Part shown: piece after piece, positions 1 through 7,586 of the stretch
Position numbering within the stretch: the stretch's first letter is position 1
How the letters are laid out: each line of letters starts with the position of its first letter
Source of the DNA: CAZXVW01 sp964644025
GTDB lineage: Bacteria; Acidobacteriota; Terriglobia; Bryobacterales; Bryobacteraceae
NCBI GenBank assembly: GCA_964644025.1
Contig: CAZXVW010000110.1
Coordinates: 1-14,861, forward strand
Direction: 5' to 3'
DNA: 14,861 nucleotides
Translations under genes and position numbers: made by a program
The notes under the pieces: model-generated
What the model saw: the letters and a program-made list of their open reading frames with translations, nothing else
Database searches by the model: none
Told to the model about the DNA's origin: nothing

Positions 1-30
1 AGCGATCTGTTCCCCTTCCGGGGGGCGGTA

Positions 31-216
31 TCAGGCGTAGGGACCAACCATGGCCTCCTGTCGTTGCTCGTGAGGTGTACTTCCAACCCAATCTTCCCAC
101 TAGCCCTCAGTGTAAACGTAACGGCCCGGCTTGTCCATCGCCGATGCTGGTTTGTTGAGTGGGCGAGGCCACTGCATGAAGTAGATAGTAGCAGATTCGG
201 AGGGTGAAAGGCGCAC
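31..216 (-). other. Possible degenerate small reading frame at the left edge
   Basis: On the minus strand a frame can be read from a GTG at 216 to a TAG at 100-102, giving a 38-residue peptide with protein-like composition (it contains YFMQWPRPLNKP and ends GRYVYTEG). Past the TAG the same frame continues for 22 codons (starting WEDWVG, ending VGPYA) to a TGA at 31-33. The two halves look alike in style, so this may be the tail of a decayed gene, or a gene with one in-frame amber codon or a sequencing error. No ribosome binding site is seen before 216 and I recognise no family. The rest of 1-218 holds nothing I can name. Confidence 0.2.
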
Positions 217-218
217 GA

Positions 219-1346
219 CTACCGGCCCGCCCCGGCGGCCGCGGCACCCCCGCCGGCCGGAACCGCGGCCCGTCCGGCCACCACCCGGCACCCGGAGCTG
301 AGGCTGCCGCGGATGGTGACACCGTCTTCGAGAACCAGCTCTCCTGCTGCCCAAACCTCAACCGGCCCCTCCCGCCGCAGTCCTCGCACCCCGGCGCAGA
401 AGCGGATGCGCTGGCGGGAGCGCACCTCCCGCTGAAAAACGGCTCCCGGGCCGAGAATCAGGTCGCCACCGGCCAGCAGATTTCCCCTGGCCACCGACCC
501 GGCGCCAACCGAAATCGAGCCGGCCGCCTTAACATCGCCATCCAGAAGACTCCCAGCCGGGCAGCAGAAAGCCCCGCCTGTGACCACGTGCGCTTCCAGC
601 ACCACCGGTGTGGTGAAATGCAGGCCGGTTTCACAGACCCAGGTATCGGCTCCGAGCGCGTACAGCTCTGCCTTCTCCATCGGCCCCGCCACTGGCAGCG
701 CAACCCGCCGTTGTCTCCCAGGCGGGGGGATGCGGACCACCTCACCCGCGGACACCGGCGGCGTGTCCGGGACGAAATTCATTCCCGGCCACGTCGTGAC
801 TGCCGGTGCGAATAACGCGGCGGCTTGCGTCTCCAGGCCGAGACGGATCGACGTTGCCGACGATGCCAGGGACCCGATGCGGCAACCGCCGCGAATCTCC
901 ATGCTCCCCAGGCTGTCGGCGCCGCCGCGCACCTCGACCCCGGGGCAAAGGTTCAATGCCCCATCTGCCGCGATTGCCTCCAGGCGAGAGTCCTTGCCGA
1001 TTTCACAATCGCCGCCCACGTAAACGGGCCGGAGAAAACGGCAACCCGGACCGCAGGAGAACTCCCCGCGCACCAACAGGAATCCCTCCACGGTCTGCGC
1101 GGCGGCGAGGTGAGCGGAATCCAGCAGCAGGACCCGTTCTCCCCCCAGCTCAAAGATCCGCGGGCGCGCTTGTGCCGCCCCGCCAGCGGCGGTCTCCAGC
1201 CAGGCCCGGGCGCGGCGGCGGAACGGCCACCGCGAGGAGTCTTCCAGGATCACGTAACCTACATCGGCCTGCCGGCGGAATCTCTGTATGGGGCGGCGCG
1301 TGCGCCGGCCTCGCCGCTGGAGTCGCTGGCAGGTTGCTACGCTCAT
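219..1346 (-). CDS. Bactofilin-like / polymer-forming beta-helix protein
   Basis: This encodes 375 residues. After a very basic N-terminus (RRGRRTRRPIQRFRR, about 11-25) come two stretches rich in short Gly/Val/Ile-turn repeats, about residues 85-175 and 245-356, with units such as GGDCEIGKDS, GSISVGAGSVARGNLL and GGDLILGPGAVF. Such repeats suit a right-handed beta-helix of the bactofilin or hexapeptide type. The linker (about 180-245) is Pro-rich. The last 20 residues are Ala/Gly-rich low complexity. There is no signal peptide or membrane segment. The ATG at 1344-1346 directly follows a GTG at 1347-1349 and either could start translation; neither has a clear Shine-Dalgarno sequence, and a stop at 1353-1355 closes the frame upstream. 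It lies 117 nt after the aldo/keto reductase on the same strand. A scaffold or polymer role is inferred from repeat style only. A hexapeptide acyltransferase is less likely because catalytic histidines in the usual context are not seen. Confidence 0.6.
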   Translation of the reverse strand: MSVATCQRLQRRGRRTRRPIQRFRRQADVGYVILEDSSRWPFRRRARAWLETAAGGAAQARPRIFELGGERVLLLDSAHLAAAQTVEGFLLVRGEFSCGPGCRFLRPVYVGGDCEIGKDSRLEAIAADGALNLCPGVEVRGGADSLGSMEIRGGCRIGSLASSATSIRLGLETQAAALFAPAVTTWPGMNFVPDTPPVSAGEVVRIPPPGRQRRVALPVAGPMEKAELYALGADTWVCETGLHFTTPVVLEAHVVTGGAFCCPAGSLLDGDVKAAGSISVGAGSVARGNLLAGGDLILGPGAVFQREVRSRQRIRFCAGVRGLRREGPVEVWAAGELVLEDGVTIRGSLSSGCRVVAGRAAVPAGGGAAAAGAGR

Positions 1347-1413
1347 CACTGATCAAGTGCGATCCGGCCGAGGGCAGCTCTCACTTCATTGCCGATGGAG
1401 CTGGCAGACGGCC

Positions 1414-1461
1414 GGACAAACGGGCTGCTCCCGACTCCTTTAAAACCGGCGGGGTTTGTCC
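1414..1461. repeat. 8-bp inverted repeat with nested hairpin between two minus-strand genes
   Basis: GGACAAAC at 1414-1421 and GTTTGTCC at 1454-1461 are exact reverse complements. Inside, CGGG (1421-1424) and CCCG (1430-1433) can form a 4-bp stem over a 5-nt loop, an alternative to the outer stem at base 1421. The element starts 2 nt past the aldo/keto reductase stop codon, so it sits where a terminator or mRNA 3' structure would be. No T-run follows on the minus strand, so a simple intrinsic terminator is not supported. Confidence 0.4.
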
Positions 1462-1463
1462 CC

Positions 1464-2393
1464 TCACGCGCGGAAGATAGGCTCAACGCCTTTAGTGCTC
1501 GCCAGCAGGCGTTTCTTCTCGGTCACGTTCATCGGCCGGAACGAGGGGGCCATCTCGAGCGCCATCCGGTACAAGGCTTCATCGCCCGGCGGGATGGCCG
1601 CCGTAATTTCCTGGGACAGCGTGAATCGCAGGGCCTTTTCGGCCAGTGCCCGGTCTGTCACCGGCCGGTACCAGCACTTGGGGCGGGGCCGCTTCTCTCC
1701 CTCGGCGAGCCTCGTGTAAGCCAGCGACTTCAGGGCCATCCGCGCCAGCCCTTTCTGCTTCGCCTTGGCGAGGATCTGCGGGCCGAAATTGCCTTGCGCG
1801 AAGCAGACGAAATTCACCGGGAACAGGACCGAGTCCAGCTCCATCCGGTCCATCAGCGCGATCGCAGCTTCCGCTGAGTGCGCGGAAAAGCCGAGATAGC
1901 GGACCTTGCCTTCCTGCCGGGCCTTCACGAACAATTCGCCGGCGCCGCCGGGACCCACGATGCGCTCGACATCCTCCATCTTGCTCACGGCGTGGAACTG
2001 GTAGAGATCGAAATGATCCGTGCGGAGGGTTCTCAGGGAATGCTCGAGCTCCCGCCGCGCCCCGGCGGCATCCCGCTTCTGGGTCTTGCAGGCCAGGAAC
2101 ACGTTCTGGCGGTAAGGTTTGAGAGCGACCCCCAGTTTCTGTTCCGCTTCGCCGTTTCCGTAAGTCGGCGCGACGTCGAAATAATTCACGCCGCGGTCAA
2201 TCGAATCGGCTACCCAGCGGTTCGCTTCGGTCTGCTCCAGGCCCACCACCACGATTCCGCCGAACCCAATGATGGACAGTCTCACCTGATCGCGGTAGAG
2301 ACGCTTTGGCACCTCCACCTGCGGGGCTGCGCCCATCGCGCCGGCAGCCAAACCGCCGCCCAGAGTTGATTTCAAGAAATCTCGCCGTTCCAT
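1464..2393 (-). CDS. Tat-exported aldo/keto reductase
   Basis: A 309-residue NAD(P)H-dependent aldo/keto reductase. The family's catalytic tetrad is visible: Asp73 and Tyr78 in YFDVAPTYGNGEAE, Lys103 in ACKTQKR and His134 in LYQFHAV. KVRYLGFSAH (163-172) is another family block. The N-terminus MERRDFLKSTLGGG carries a twin-arginine motif (RRDFLK) followed by a small-residue hydrophobic stretch ending AMGAA, so export by the Tat system, probably folded with cofactor, is expected; cleavage near residue 23 is inferred. The start is supported by AAGGAGG ending 7 nt before the ATG. A TATACT box at 2414-2419 (minus) could be a -10 element, but it would leave a leader of only about 14 nt. Substrate is unknown. 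The gene diverges from the acyl-CoA synthetase/GNAT fusion. Full length is close to the family norm. Confidence 0.88.
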   Translation of the reverse strand: MERRDFLKSTLGGGLAAGAMGAAPQVEVPKRLYRDQVRLSIIGFGGIVVVGLEQTEANRWVADSIDRGVNYFDVAPTYGNGEAEQKLGVALKPYRQNVFLACKTQKRDAAGARRELEHSLRTLRTDHFDLYQFHAVSKMEDVERIVGPGGAGELFVKARQEGKVRYLGFSAHSAEAAIALMDRMELDSVLFPVNFVCFAQGNFGPQILAKAKQKGLARMALKSLAYTRLAEGEKRPRPKCWYRPVTDRALAEKALRFTLSQEITAAIPPGDEALYRMALEMAPSFRPMNVTEKKRLLASTKGVEPIFRA

Positions 2394-2509
2394 CCGTCTG
2401 CCTCCTTGGCACCAGTATAGAGGGCTCGAAGCCTGCTCAGTTGCGCGGACTGGTGCAGATCGCGGAAAATGAAGAAGTTAGAGACAACCAACTCGGGAAC
2501 TCCACGATC

Positions 2510-5263
2510 ATGACAGAGTCATCAAAACCCGCAAAATTGGGTACGGAAACTGCCCACAATATTTACCAGCACCGCGAGAATCCGCTGGATGTTTTCTTCA
2601 AGCCGAAAAATGTGGCGGTCATCGGAGCGACGGAAGCTCCGGGATCGGTCGGGCGCACGACGTTGTGGAACCTGATCAGCACGCCGTTCGGCGGCGCCGT
2701 GTTTCCAGTGAATCCTAAACGCGACAGCGTGCTGGGCATCAAGGCTTACAAGAGCATCAAGGAAGTGCCGGCCGAAGTGGATCTGGCCGTGGTGGTAACC
2801 CGCGCCGCCTTTGTCCCGAACATCATCCGGGAGTGCGGGGAAAGCGGAGTAAAGGGCGCAGTGGTGATTTCGGCCGGGTTCAAGGAACTCGGCCCGGAAG
2901 GACTGGAGCTCGAGCGCCAGGTGCTGGCCGAAGCGCGCAAGGGCGGCCTTCGCGTAGTCGGGCCGAACTGCCTGGGCGTGATGTCGCCGCCCACCGGGCT
3001 CAACGCTACCTTCGCCGCCGGCATGGCCCGCCCGGGGAACGTCGGCTTCATCAGCCAGAGCGGCGCGCTATGCACGGCGGTACTGGATTGGAGCTTCCGC
3101 GAAATGGTCGGCTTCAGCGCGTTTGTCTCAATTGGCTCGATGGTGGACGTGGGCTGGGGCGACATGATCGATTACCTCGGCAATGATCCCAAGACGCGCA
3201 GCATTCTGATTTACATGGAAACGGTCGGCGACGCCCGGTCGTTTCTTTCCGCCGCCAGGGAGGTGTCGCTGAACAAACCGATCATCGTCATCAAGGCGGG
3301 ACGCACGGCCGCTGGGGGCAAGGCCGCGGCCTCTCATACCGGGTCGATGACCGGCAGCGACGACGTTCTGGACGCTGCCTTCCGCCGTTCCGGGGTGTTG
3401 CGCGTGGAGCGGATCTCCGACCTGTTCTACACGGCTGAGGTGCTGGCCAAGCAGCCGCAGCCGAAAGGACCGAAACTCACCATCCTGACCAACGCGGGCG
3501 GCCCCGCCGTACTGGCGACCGACGCGCTGATTTCCGCCGGCGGAGAGCTGGCCGAGCTGTCGCCGGAAACTCATGAGGAGCTGAACAAGATCCTCCCTCC
3601 GCACTGGAGCCGGAACAACCCCATTGACATCCTCGGCGACGCCGACGCCACCCGATACGCCAAGTCGCTCGAGATCGCCGCCAAGGATCCCAACAGCGAC
3701 GGGCTGCTGGTGATCCTGACGCCGCAGGCGATGACGGATGCAACCGGCACGGCCGAGCTGCTGAAGAAGTACGCCAATGTCGGCAAGCCCGTGTTGGCAA
3801 GCTGGATGGGCGGACCTGAGGTGGAAGCCGGCGAGCGGATTCTCAACAGTGCCAATATCCCGTGCTTTCCCTATCCCGACACGGCGGCGCGGACGTTCCA
3901 TTACATGTGGTCGTACGCTTACCGCCTCCGGGGGTTGTACGAGACTCCGATCTTTCCGGCCGGGCCGCCCGAGGAGGAATCGGACCGCGCCAGGGTGAAG
4001 CAGGTCATCGACTCGGCCCGTTCTGCCGGGCGCACGCTGCTGACCGAGCACGAATCCAAGCAGGTGCTGGCCGCCTATGGCATTCCGACCGTGCCTTCCC
4101 GGATCGCCCAGTCGGCCGAGGAGGCGGTGGCCGCGGCCGAACAGATCGGCTACCCGGTGGTGCTCAAGCTGCACTCGGAGACGATCACCCACAAGACCGA
4201 CGTTGGCGGCGTGCACCTCAATCTGAAGAACGCCAAAGCGGTGGAGGCGGCTTTTGAAGCCATTCAGGAGTCGGTTTCCGCCAAGGCCAGCAAGGAAGAC
4301 TTCTTGGGTGTGACCGTGCAGCCGATGATGAAAATGTTCGGCTACGAGTTGATCATCGGCAGCAGCATCGATCCGCAGTTCGGGCCGGTGCTGCTGTTCG
4401 GGCTGGGCGGACAGTTAGTGGAGGTGTTCAAGGACCGGGCGCTGGCGCTGCCGCCGCTGAACACGACACTGGCGCGCCGGATGATGGAGCGGACCAAGAT
4501 CTACACGGCGCTGAAAGGCGTGCGCGGCCGGAAGCCGGTGGATCTCACCGCACTGGAGGGATTGATGGTCCGCTTCAGCCAGTTGGTCGTCGAACAGCGC
4601 TGGATCAAGGAGGTCGACATCAATCCACTGCTGGCTTCCTCGGAGGCGCTGGTGGCCCTGGACGCGCGAGTGGTGCTCCATGATCCGCAGGTGAAAGAGG
4701 AGGAGCTTCCGAAGCTGGCGATTCGGCCGTACCCGATCCAGTACATCTGCAAATGCAAGATGAAGGACGGCACCGACATCACGATCCGTCCCATCCGTCC
4801 CGAGGATGAACCGTTCATCGTCCGGTTCCACGAGACGCTGTCGGAGCGGACCGTTTACTTCCGCTACCTCCAGATGCTCCAACTGACGCAGCGCGTGGCC
4901 CACGAGCGGCTGACCCGGATCTGCTTCAACGACTACGACCGTGAGCTGGCGCTGGTCGCGGAGCGAAAATCCCCCGACAGCGGGCTCCCCGAAATCATCG
5001 GCGTGGTGCGCATGTACCGGGCGCCGGGGACCGAAGACGCCGAATTCGCCGTCGTGCTCAGCGACGCGGTCCAGGGCCAGGGCCTGGGAACCGAGATGCT
5101 CCGCCGGCTGATCGACGTCGCGAAACAGGAAAAGGTCCGGCGGCTGACCGCGGAGGTGCACTCGGAGAACGCGGCCATGCTGAGGGTTTGCGAAAAGCTG
5201 GGTTTCCACATCGAACGTGACGTAGGCGAGCCGACGGCGTGGGTGGAGTTGAAGTTAAGTTAG
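2510..5263 (+). CDS. NDP-forming acyl-CoA synthetase / GNAT acetyltransferase fusion (Pat/Pka-like)
   Basis: A 917-residue protein. Domains in order: CoA-binding Rossmann domain (about 26-160, with KNVAVIGA and VVGPNCLGVM), succinyl-CoA-ligase-like domains (about 175-480, with ISQSGALCTAVLDW and SHTGSMTGSD), ATP-grasp (about 505-730, with YPVVLKLHSETITHKTDVGG), and a C-terminal GNAT domain (about 756-917) with the acetyl-CoA loop QGQGLG at 855-860. This is the arrangement of protein lysine acetyltransferase Pat/Pka, which acetylates acetyl-CoA synthetase and other proteins. The synthetase part alone resembles ADP-forming acetyl-CoA synthetase, which makes acetate and ATP from acetyl-CoA. His276 sits where the phosphorylated histidine of active synthetases lies, so ligase activity may survive. 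The ATG at 2510 is chosen because similarity begins soon after it; its Shine-Dalgarno is weak. The frame stays open upstream to 2306, but that part overlaps the divergent reductase gene. Confidence 0.88.
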   Translation: MTESSKPAKLGTETAHNIYQHRENPLDVFFKPKNVAVIGATEAPGSVGRTTLWNLISTPFGGAVFPVNPKRDSVLGIKAYKSIKEVPAEVDLAVVVTRAAFVPNIIRECGESGVKGAVVISAGFKELGPEGLELERQVLAEARKGGLRVVGPNCLGVMSPPTGLNATFAAGMARPGNVGFISQSGALCTAVLDWSFREMVGFSAFVSIGSMVDVGWGDMIDYLGNDPKTRSILIYMETVGDARSFLSAAREVSLNKPIIVIKAGRTAAGGKAAASHTGSMTGSDDVLDAAFRRSGVLRVERISDLFYTAEVLAKQPQPKGPKLTILTNAGGPAVLATDALISAGGELAELSPETHEELNKILPPHWSRNNPIDILGDADATRYAKSLEIAAKDPNSDGLLVILTPQAMTDATGTAELLKKYANVGKPVLASWMGGPEVEAGERILNSANIPCFPYPDTAARTFHYMWSYAYRLRGLYETPIFPAGPPEEESDRARVKQVIDSARSAGRTLLTEHESKQVLAAYGIPTVPSRIAQSAEEAVAAAEQIGYPVVLKLHSETITHKTDVGGVHLNLKNAKAVEAAFEAIQESVSAKASKEDFLGVTVQPMMKMFGYELIIGSSIDPQFGPVLLFGLGGQLVEVFKDRALALPPLNTTLARRMMERTKIYTALKGVRGRKPVDLTALEGLMVRFSQLVVEQRWIKEVDINPLLASSEALVALDARVVLHDPQVKEEELPKLAIRPYPIQYICKCKMKDGTDITIRPIRPEDEPFIVRFHETLSERTVYFRYLQMLQLTQRVAHERLTRICFNDYDRELALVAERKSPDSGLPEIIGVVRMYRAPGTEDAEFAVVLSDAVQGQGLGTEMLRRLIDVAKQEKVRRLTAEVHSENAAMLRVCEKLGFHIERDVGEPTAWVELKLS

Positions 5264-6289
5264 GCTTTCCAGCTCCCGCCGGCGGTTCTCGTAGTTGCGG
5301 GCGTAGTAGGCCTGGTACTCGCCGCTCTTGACCCGGCGGACCCAGTCCTGGTGGCCGCGGTACCAGGCGATGGTGGCGGCCAGACCTTCTTCAAATGTGA
5401 CCTCCGGATGCCAGGCGGTGTCGCGGTGGAGCTTGGCCGCCGACATCGCGTACCGCCGGTCGTGCCCTGGACGGTCGGCCACGAACCGGATCAGGCTCTC
5501 CGGTTTCCCCAGCGCCTGGAGAATCTTGTTGACGACGTCCCGGTTCGTCAGCGAGCAGTGCCCGGCGATGTTGTAGATCTCGCCGGTCCGGCCGCGGGCG
5601 AGCACGCTGAGCAGCGCGCGGCAGTGATCGTCCACGTAGAGCCAGTCCCGCACGTGCAGTCCGTCGCCGTAAACCGGCAGCGTCTTGTCCTCCATCGCGT
5701 TGGAGATCATCAACGGGATCAGTTTCTCGGGGAACTGGTACGGCCCGTAGTTGTTGGAGGCCCGGGTTACGATCACCGGGGTCTTGTAGGTGGTGTAATA
5801 CGACAGGGCCAGCAGGTCGGCGCCGGCTTTGGAGGAGGAATACGGGCTGCTGGGCCGCAGCGGGGAGGATTCGTCCGCGGCCGCCGGGGGATCGATGCTG
5901 CCGTATACCTCGTCGGTCGAGACCTGGATGAAGCGGTCCAAGCCGTGGGCCCGGGCGGCTTCCAGCAGCACAAAGGTTCCGCGCAGGTTGGTCTCGAACA
6001 CTGGTTCCGGGGAAAGGATACTGCGGTCCACGTGAGACTCGGCGGCGAAGTGGACCACCGCGTCCGGCTTCTCTTCGGTAAAGATCCGCTGCACCAGCTC
6101 CCGGTCACAGACATCGCCGCGGAGAAAGCGGTATCGCGGGTCGCCGGCCACCGAAGCAAGGTTCTCGAGGTTGCCGGCGTAGGTAAGCTTGTCCAGGTTG
6201 ATGATGCGAACCTGCGGCAGCGACGGTAACGCCAGCCGGATGAACGCGGAGCCGATGAAGCCCGCGCCGCCCGTGACGAGTATTTTCAT
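5255..6289 (-). CDS. rfbB: dTDP-glucose 4,6-dehydratase
   Basis: A 344-residue extended short-chain dehydrogenase. It converts dTDP-D-glucose to dTDP-4-keto-6-deoxy-D-glucose, the second step to dTDP-rhamnose and other deoxysugars, in the cytoplasm. Visible are the NAD-binding GGAGFIG at 7-13, catalytic Thr125-Asp126-Glu127 in STDEVYG, and the YxxxK pair Tyr150/Lys154 in SPYSSSK. NNYGPYQFPEKLIP (179-192) and VRDWLYVDDH (213-222) are family signatures. The length is normal. Its ATG overlaps the rfbC stop as ATGA (6286-6289), so it is translationally coupled and is the last gene of the operon. Its end overlaps the end of the convergent acyl-CoA synthetase/GNAT gene by 9 bp (5255-5263), leaving no room for a terminator between them. 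Confidence 0.96.
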   Translation of the reverse strand: MKILVTGGAGFIGSAFIRLALPSLPQVRIINLDKLTYAGNLENLASVAGDPRYRFLRGDVCDRELVQRIFTEEKPDAVVHFAAESHVDRSILSPEPVFETNLRGTFVLLEAARAHGLDRFIQVSTDEVYGSIDPPAAADESSPLRPSSPYSSSKAGADLLALSYYTTYKTPVIVTRASNNYGPYQFPEKLIPLMISNAMEDKTLPVYGDGLHVRDWLYVDDHCRALLSVLARGRTGEIYNIAGHCSLTNRDVVNKILQALGKPESLIRFVADRPGHDRRYAMSAAKLHRDTAWHPEVTFEEGLAATIAWYRGHQDWVRRVKSGEYQAYYARNYENRRRELESLT

Positions 6290-6828
6290 CGGTGCTGCGT
6301 TTCCCAATCGTAATTGACCCCGGGGTCGTTGTACGGGATCCGGCCTTCGTCTTCGGGATCGTAGAACCGGTCGGTCACGTACACCAGCACTCCGGGTTCC
6401 CGGCCAATGATCTTGTAGCCGTGGCCGACGCCGGGCGGGATGAGGATCCGCCACGGCCGCATCGGGCCCACGTAGAAGGTATTCCGCGTTGCGAACGTGG
6501 CTGACTCGGGCCGCAGGTCCACCAGCGCCACCTGGAACATGCCGGCCACCGGGACCCAATAATCGGTTTGGCGCCGGTGAAAATGGAAAGCCTTGATGGT
6601 TCCCGGGTAGCTGAGCGCCGCCGAAATCTGGGTGGAGTCAACCGGGTAGCTGGCCAGCAATGCCTGGCCAAGCCGCCCGGCTTCCAGAAACCAGCCCCGG
6701 TCATCCGGGTGGACCGGGAAGGGTTCGATAGTGACACCCTCGATGAGACGCGGCGAGCCGGGATCGACAATGACATTCCCCAGTCCCTTGCTGCAGTTGG
6801 GGAGACGGATTTCGGCAACCATGTTCAT
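6286..6828 (-). CDS. rfbC: dTDP-4-dehydrorhamnose 3,5-epimerase family protein
   Basis: A 180-residue RmlC-type cupin. Landmarks: DDRGWFLEAGR (42-52), a catalytic-His block IKAFHFHRRQTDYW (78-91) in the place of the usual LRGLHFQ (the conserved His would be His82), VALVDLRP (100-107), IPPGVGHGY (130-138) and LVYVTDRFYDP (148-158) with the expected Tyr150. The enzyme epimerises dTDP-4-keto-6-deoxyglucose at C3 and C5. The start is the ATG that overlaps the rfbA stop (ATGA, 6825-6828); a second ATG at 6820-6822 would shorten it by two residues. The R-to-K and G-to-A changes in the active-site block mark a divergent subgroup, so the exact sugar product is less certain than the fold. Confidence 0.87.
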   Translation of the reverse strand: MNMVAEIRLPNCSKGLGNVIVDPGSPRLIEGVTIEPFPVHPDDRGWFLEAGRLGQALLASYPVDSTQISAALSYPGTIKAFHFHRRQTDYWVPVAGMFQVALVDLRPESATFATRNTFYVGPMRPWRILIPPGVGHGYKIIGREPGVLVYVTDRFYDPEDEGRIPYNDPGVNYDWETQHR

Positions 6829-7586
6829 ACTTTGGCCGGCTCGGCCACCGCTGCGGATTCCTTCTCCTTCGCTCGTTTCTGGGCGACGAGGTTTGTCGCC
6901 CGGCGGAGAGATTCGAAGGTGCCGGCGTCGGTCCACCAGCCCTCCAGAAACGAAAAACTCATCGTGCCTTCCCGGATATAGGCATTGTTGACGTCGGTAA
7001 TCTCCAGTTCTCCCCGGGGCGAGGGCGCGAGCCTGCTGATCTTCTCAAAAACCGTTTCATCGTACATGTAGATACCGGTCACGGCGGCGTTGGATTTCGG
7101 CCTCGCCGGTTTCTCCTCGATTCCGACGATGCGGTTGCCACGAATCTCGGCCACGCCAAAGCGTTCGGCGTCCTCCACCTCCTTGAGCAGAATCTTGGCG
7201 CCGCGGGGCTGGAGGCGGAACTCATCCACCGCGTTCCGAATGCTGCCTTCGATGATGTTGTCGCCGAGGACAACGCAGAGGCGGTGCCCATCGGCGAAAT
7301 GCTCGGCCAGGCCCAAGGCCTCGGCGATTCCGCCTTCCCCTTCCTGGTAGGTATAGTCCAGGTGTTGCAAGCCGAACTCCTTGCCGTTGGCAAGCAGCCG
7401 GAGAAAATCACCAGCATTGCGGCCGCCGGTGACGATCAGGATATCCCGGATGCCCGCCTCCACCAGGGTCATGATGGGGTAGTAAATCATCGGCTTGTCG
7501 TAGATTGGCAGCAGGTGTTTATTGGTGATCTTGGTCAATGGATACAGCCGGGTTCCCGTCCCCCCCGCCAGCACTACGCCTTTCAT
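6825..7586 (-). CDS. rfbA: Glucose-1-phosphate thymidylyltransferase, short form
   Basis: A 253-residue nucleotidyltransferase that joins dTTP and glucose-1-phosphate to give dTDP-glucose, the committed step to dTDP-deoxysugars. Seen are the nucleotide-binding GGTGTRL (8-14), NKHLLPIYDKPMIYYPI (22-38), the metal-binding Asp109 in VVLGDN, EEKP (157-160), GELEITDVN (192-200) and the late WWTDAGTFESL (217-227). It is about 40 residues shorter than the classical RmlA (about 290), lacking the C-terminal helical extension; the last 20 residues are Lys/Glu/Ala-rich. The NKHLLP wording also fits the short subgroup. The start is set by GGAGGT 4 nt before the ATG, which fits MKGVVLAGG as the natural N-terminus. 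It is the first gene of rfbA-rfbC-rfbB. No rfbD reductase is present in the window. Confidence 0.94.
   Translation of the reverse strand: MKGVVLAGGTGTRLYPLTKITNKHLLPIYDKPMIYYPIMTLVEAGIRDILIVTGGRNAGDFLRLLANGKEFGLQHLDYTYQEGEGGIAEALGLAEHFADGHRLCVVLGDNIIEGSIRNAVDEFRLQPRGAKILLKEVEDAERFGVAEIRGNRIVGIEEKPARPKSNAAVTGIYMYDETVFEKISRLAPSPRGELEITDVNNAYIREGTMSFSFLEGWWTDAGTFESLRRATNLVAQKRAKEKESAAVAEPAKV

Noticed and set aside
204..815. Plus-strand open frame opposite the beta-helix gene
   Set aside because: Translation is low-complexity and motif-free, while the minus strand shows regular beta-helix repeats.
2306..2509. Upstream extension of the acyl-CoA synthetase fusion to 2306
   Set aside because: It would overlap the divergent reductase gene and adds residues without family similarity; the ATG at 2510 is better.
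3128..4216. Minus-strand open frame opposite the acyl-CoA synthetase
   Set aside because: Antisense shadow of a strongly supported gene; low-complexity His/Arg/Gly-rich translation.
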